Shown: one piece after another, positions 61,410 through 64,000 of the stretch | How the letters are laid out: every line of letters starts with the position of its first letter | Position numbering within the stretch: position 1 is the stretch's first letter | Assembly (NCBI RefSeq): GCF_001428805.1 | Contig: NZ_LMIS01000001.1 | Location: 2,797,075 to 2,861,074, forward strand | DNA: 64,000 nt | DNA from: Aeromicrobium sp. Root236 | Lineage (GTDB): Bacteria > Actinomycetota > Actinomycetes > Propionibacteriales > Nocardioidaceae | Reading direction: 5' to 3' | Made by a program: the position numbers and the translations under genes | The notes under the pieces: generated by a model | Seen by the model: only the letters and a program-made list of their open reading frames with translations | The model's database searches: none | What the model was told of the DNA's origin: nothing

Positions 61410-61641
61410 TGGACACGTTGGACACGTACGCAGCGAAGCTGCGATCCGGCTTCTACGACTATCACTGGATAGAGCACCCGATCGACCACGCTTGGGTTGG
61501 TGACGAGTGCGTGCTCGTCTGGGCGCGCATGATGGCGACTCTCCTTGCCGGAGAACATACGAAGACGATCGACAATCGGACCCTTTCGGTGTGGGTCCAG
61601 TCCGCTGGCTGTTGATCGGCCAGCAACCGACCGTTGTGTGA
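61274..61641 (+). pseudogene. SnoaL/DUF4440-like small protein gene, frameshifted
   Basis: The frame after a TAG at 61271 reads ALEEVLRLEDARFGAILGCG, then WDAFESCCHPDLRYTHANG, HWIEHPIDHAWVGDECVLVW and TIDNRTLSVWV, an NTF2-like fold. There is no in-frame ATG/GTG before the conserved part (a TTG at 61337 is too late). After SVWV the expected ending WLLIGQQPTVV is found in another frame, ending at 61639-61641. So both ends are damaged. Real decay or one-base assembly errors in this GC-rich tract are both possible. Confidence 0.65.
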
Positions 61642-61658
61642 CGTGAGGGAGATCGGCA

Positions 61659-61822
61659 CGCGCACCCCCGGCGCACCCCGACAGTGAAATCTGTCGCCCG
61701 TGAGCCACGAATGCAACTGAAATGACAGGCACAATCTGCACCGCCAGTCACTTGCAGTGAGAATGTCAGGGTCGCATATGGTCCAGCACTCTTGGCTTGG
61801 GCGCGCGCCCCCGGCGCGCCCC
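61659..61822. repeat. Pair of GC-rich direct repeats beside the att site
   Basis: CGCGCACCCCCGGCGCACCCC (61659-61679) recurs as a copy with two A-to-G changes at 61802-61822. Each copy is itself two 9-base units of GCGC(A/G)CCCC in 11-base register, giving four units. They lie in a 250-base spacer without genes, next to a truncated tRNA gene. Confidence 0.7.
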
Positions 61823-61859
61823 CAGGGTAAGAATCGATGCAATCAGAGGCATGCATGGG

Positions 61860-61873
61860 CCTGCAATTGCAGG
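61860..61873. promoter_or_regulatory. Perfect 14-bp palindrome CCTGCAATTGCAGG near the att site
   Basis: It is fully symmetric and lies 22 bases before the tRNA-like segment. Related TGCAA/TTGCA words recur around 61712-61870. It could be a protein-binding site for an integrase or excisionase; this is only a guess. Confidence 0.35.
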
Positions 61874-61894
61874 GAGAAATGAGGCTGCCAACCT

Positions 61895-61936
61895 CTCGTA
61901 ATGAAAAGGTCGTCAGTTCGATTCTGACAAGCGGCT
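61895..61936 (+). other. 3' fragment of a tRNA-Thr(CGU) gene, probable attachment site
   Basis: The segment reads as a tRNA from the anticodon loop onward: loop CT-CGT-AA (61895-61901), variable region, T-stem GTCAG/CTGAC around TTCGATT (61912-61928), and acceptor strand AAGCGGC plus T (61929-61936). The anticodon is CGU (Thr). Sequence before it has no D-arm, no pairing 5' anticodon stem and no 5' acceptor strand, so this is not a working gene. A tRNA 3' end without its 5' half is what an integrative element leaves at one boundary. Confidence 0.8.
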
Positions 61937-61971
61937 CAACGAAAAATTGACCTTGGGAGCTTGGCTCCCGC

Positions 61972-62991
61972 TCAAGACGATGCAGGCGGACTCACGTGTA
62001 CGGTCGCCCGGATCAGCTTCGGCACGTCTCGGCGAAGATGAGCTTCTGCGTCGTGTGCGATGTCGTGGGCCGCGTGGAGGTCAAGAGCCCCGTTGACCTC
62101 GACGCTGGTCTCGGCGTGCAGCTCGTGACCGATCCAGCGCAGCCGGACCGAGTCGACACCGAGGACTCCCGGAGTGCCGAGCAGTGCCTGCTCGGCATGG
62201 TCGACGAGCGCTGGGTCGACACCGTCGAGCAGTCGGCGGAAGACCTCGGTGACAGCGCCCTTGAGGACGACCAGGATGGCCACCGTGATGAGCAGTCCCA
62301 CGATCGGGTCGGCCAGCGGGAACCCGGCCAGGACGCCGATAGCGCCCAGCGCCACGGCGAGGGACGTGAACCCGTCGGTGCGGGCGTGGAGCCCGTCAGC
62401 GACGAGTGCGGCAGACGCGATCTTGCGGCCGACCCGGATGCGATAGACGGCGACGAGCTCATTGCCGGCGAAGCCGATGATGCCGGCAGCGAGCACCACC
62501 CACGGGTGGGCGATGTCGCGTGGATCGATCAGTCGATGGATGGACTCATATCCGGCGACGACCGCTGACAGCGCGATCATCAGCACGATGAACAGCCCGG
62601 CGATGTCCTCGACGCGGCCGAGGCCGTAGGTGAATCGGCGAGTGGGCGGTCGCCGGACCAGGACGAAGGCGATCCACAACGGCACGGCGGTGAGCGCGTC
62701 GGAGAAGTTGTGGATCGTGTCGGCCAGCAACGCCACGGAGCCGGTCAGGATGACGATCACCAGCTGCGCGATCGCGGTGGCCAGCAGCACCAAGAGGCTG
62801 ATCTTCAGCGCCCGTATGCCCTCTGTGCTGGACTCGAGCTCGGAGTCGATCGAGTCGGCTGCGTCGTGGCTGTGCGGCTGGAAGATCGAGAGGAAGAATC
62901 CCCTCAGCCCACTCGGATGGGCGTGATCATGCGGGTGATCGTGATCGTGATCGTGCGAGTGATGCTCGTGAGGACGGTGGGTCGTCATCAA
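61972..62991 (-). CDS. Cation diffusion facilitator (CDF) metal exporter (339 aa)
   Basis: A His-rich cytoplasmic N-terminus (HEHHSHDHDHDHPHDHAH) precedes six membrane spans. The metal site motifs include LLADTIHNFSDA in span 2 and DGLHARTDGFTSL in span 5 (HxxxD type), followed by the cytoplasmic C-terminal domain. It exports divalent metals such as Zn, Co or Ni by proton antiport. The start overlaps the stop of the ArsR gene (4 bases), so the pair is one metal-induced operon. Confidence 0.92.
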   Translation of the reverse strand: MMTTHRPHEHHSHDHDHDHPHDHAHPSGLRGFFLSIFQPHSHDAADSIDSELESSTEGIRALKISLLVLLATAIAQLVIVILTGSVALLADTIHNFSDALTAVPLWIAFVLVRRPPTRRFTYGLGRVEDIAGLFIVLMIALSAVVAGYESIHRLIDPRDIAHPWVVLAAGIIGFAGNELVAVYRIRVGRKIASAALVADGLHARTDGFTSLAVALGAIGVLAGFPLADPIVGLLITVAILVVLKGAVTEVFRRLLDGVDPALVDHAEQALLGTPGVLGVDSVRLRWIGHELHAETSVEVNGALDLHAAHDIAHDAEAHLRRDVPKLIRATVHVSPPASS

Positions 62992-63377
62992 CGCGACTCG
63001 GCGGAGGTGGGCAGCTGACTGATCGCCGCGCCGCTTCGGTGGTGTGCCGGCACGTCCGGCCCTTGGTGCTCAGCGTGCCGGATCCCGTCGAGCACCAGCT
63101 GGCGGGCGTGATCGTTCTCGAGCCGGTAGTAGATCGTGTTGCCGTCACGGCGCGTCTGCACGAGTCGAGCCAACCTCAGCTTGGCCAGGTGCTGCGACAC
63201 CGCTGACGGCGCCTTGCCGACGGTCGAGGCAAGCTGACCGACGGACAGCTCCCGGTCGACGAGGCACCAGAGCAGGCTCAAGCGCGTCCCGTCTGAGAGC
63301 ATGCGGAACACCTCGCTGGCGAGATCGATCTCGTCGGGGGAGGGCAGCTCGATCTGACTATCTGCATTCATACGCAT
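62988..63377 (-). CDS. ArsR/SmtB-family metal-sensing repressor (129 aa)
   Basis: The winged helix covers LASTVGKAPSAVSQHLAKLR with a wing at TRRDGNTIYYRLEN. In the alpha-5 helix, His 90, His 101 and His 104 form H-x10-H-x2-H preceded by Asn-Asp, a variant of the D-x-H-x10-H-x2-H site of NmtR/CzrA-type Zn/Ni/Co sensors. The first two Met codons are close and no ribosome site is seen; TAGTAT lies just upstream, so the message may be leaderless. It controls the CDF exporter that follows. Confidence 0.9.
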   Translation of the reverse strand: MRMNADSQIELPSPDEIDLASEVFRMLSDGTRLSLLWCLVDRELSVGQLASTVGKAPSAVSQHLAKLRLARLVQTRRDGNTIYYRLENDHARQLVLDGIRHAEHQGPDVPAHHRSGAAISQLPTSAESR

Positions 63378-63479
63378 ATACTATCGCTTTGTGAACCGGC
63401 AGACCGCGTTGGTTGCGGATCGTGGCGGGGTCGGGCTAGAGTCGCCGCGATCGTGATCCATCGGCAGGAGGTGAGACCC

Positions 63480-63533
63480 ATGTACGCAACATCCCAGTGG
63501 GCGCTCCCCTGCAGTCCACGATCGCGCGACTGA
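63480..63533 (+). CDS. Very small ORF (17 aa) with strong ribosome site, before the patatin gene
   Basis: ATG 63480 follows CAGGAGGTGA at optimal distance and encodes MYATSQWALPCSPRSRD before a TGA. It is 49 bases upstream of the patatin-like gene. A ribosome site this strong on so short a frame suggests a translated leader peptide, perhaps regulating the downstream gene. No family recognised. Confidence 0.4.
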   Translation: MYATSQWALPCSPRSRD

Positions 63534-63582
63534 CGCAGTCGCCGCCCGGAGCGCCCCGCCGCATCTTGCGAAAGGCACTCCT

Positions 63583-64000
63583 ATGAACATTTCATCTGCT
63601 TCACCCCTGCACACCCCCACGACCGCAGCTGCCGGGTCCGGCGGAGGCGAGCGAGCCCTCGTCCTCGGTGGCGGCGGGTCGACCGGCAACGCGTGGCTGA
63701 TCGGCGTCATCGCCGGGCTGCACGAGGCCGGCGTCGACGTGACAACGGCCGACCTGACGATCGGTACGTCCGCGGGTTCGACGGCCGCCGCCCAGATCGT
63801 CGGCGCGACGCCGGCCGAGCTGCTGGACATGACCCTTGCGGCCGTTCCTCCGCAACGGGTCGGATCACCGGGTCCTGCCGAAGGACGGGGTCCGAGCCGG
63901 CTGATGTCCGACCATCTCGACCGGTTCCTCGCGATCATCGCCTCCTCCGAGGACGTGGTGGACATGCGCCGCAGGATGGGCGCAGCGGCGCTCGCCAAGG
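63583..64000 (+). CDS. Patatin-like phospholipase (RssA-like), N-terminal part, cut by window end
   Basis: From ATG 63583 (AAAGG upstream) the frame is open to the window end, 139 codons. ALVLGGGGSTGNAW (25-38) contains the oxyanion glycine loop GGGGSTG and IGTSAGS (60-66) the nucleophile Ser 63 of GxSxG. The Asp of the catalytic dyad should lie beyond the window. It is a lipid acyl hydrolase, cytoplasmic, with unknown substrate. The long frame on the opposite strand here is a shadow. Confidence 0.88.
   Translation, partial: MNISSASPLHTPTTAAAGSGGGERALVLGGGGSTGNAWLIGVIAGLHEAGVDVTTADLTIGTSAGSTAAAQIVGATPAELLDMTLAAVPPQRVGSPGPAEGRGPSRLMSDHLDRFLAIIASSEDVVDMRRRMGAAALAK

Noticed and set aside
61860-61936. 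A complete tRNA gene
   Set aside because: The D-arm, 5' acceptor strand and a pairing 5' anticodon stem are missing; only the 3' part is present.
63381-63998. 205-codon minus-strand frame at the right end
   Set aside because: The plus strand encodes patatin motifs GGGGSTG and GTSAGS in the same DNA; the minus frame has no motif.

Overview
The window is high-GC DNA from an actinobacterium. Signs are frequent GTG/TTG starts, many TetR/GntR/LacI regulators, actinobacterial lipoprotein signals, FprA-type ferredoxin reductase, and ATGA/GTGA start-stop overlaps. A nocardioform or Nocardioides/Aeromicrobium-like host is plausible, but genus cannot be fixed from this sequence. There are no rRNA genes, no intact tRNA and no CRISPR array. 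Almost everything from about 1 to 61.6 kb is accessory catabolism: transporters, oxidoreductases and one dedicated regulator per block. || Layout. 0-1 kb: debris, with an IS110-family transposase 5' end cut by the window edge and a C-terminal esterase fragment. 1-18 kb: amine/peptide block with two DAO-type flavin oxidases, a flavin monoamine oxidase, two TetR regulators, a CocE-like hydrolase, a complete dipeptide-type ABC importer, an acyl-CoA ligase, a cupin and an APC permease. 18-23 kb: sugar-type ABC importer 1 (minus strand), a 2-hydroxyacid dehydrogenase and a LysR regulator. 23.9-29.1 kb: Baeyer-Villiger monooxygenase, aldehyde dehydrogenase, FAH-family hydrolase, TetR and ABM-domain protein. 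29.1-37.3 kb: inositol-like block (IolE-like isomerase, two Gfo/Idh/MocA dehydrogenases, GntR, cyclase-family hydrolase, IolC-like kinase, AraC, class I aldolase). 37.4-44.6 kb: a 32-codon ORF coupled to sugar-type ABC importer 2, then FprA-like reductase, flavodoxin, an unusual cytochrome P450 and LacI. 44.6-57.9 kb: TetR, secreted GH106-like glycosidase, GntR, second dipeptide-type ABC importer, sulfatase, its formylglycine-generating enzyme and two DUF202 proteins. 58-61.6 kb: alpha/beta hydrolase, a decayed threonine dehydratase, tatA-tatC-tatB, a hotdog thioesterase and a frameshifted SnoaL-like gene. 61.65-61.94 kb: GC-rich direct repeats, a palindrome and the 3' 42 bp of a tRNA-Thr(CGU), which reads as an integration (att) boundary. 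62-64 kb: CDF metal exporter, its ArsR regulator and the start of a patatin-like gene, probably the resident chromosome. || How the genes work together. The most distinctive unit is 37.4-44.6 kb. Its P450 has Asn instead of Thr, and Pro instead of the acid, in the I-helix, and is co-transcribed with a flavodoxin and an FprA-like reductase, an arrangement known from P450cin. A 20-bp palindrome in front of this operon recurs at 16/20 identity in front of ABC importer 2 and in front of the LysR gene at 22.8 kb. The downstream LacI protein may therefore control uptake, P450 oxidation and a distant regulator together. With the neighbouring IolE/IolG/IolC-like genes and aldolase, this suggests oxidative O-dealkylation of a modified cyclitol or sugar followed by inositol-like breakdown. 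A cineole-like terpenoid route using the P450 and the Baeyer-Villiger monooxygenase is the main alternative. The second distinctive unit couples a secreted GH106-like enzyme, an ABC importer and a cytoplasmic sulfatase/FGE pair, which fits use of a sulfated glycoside or oligosaccharide.
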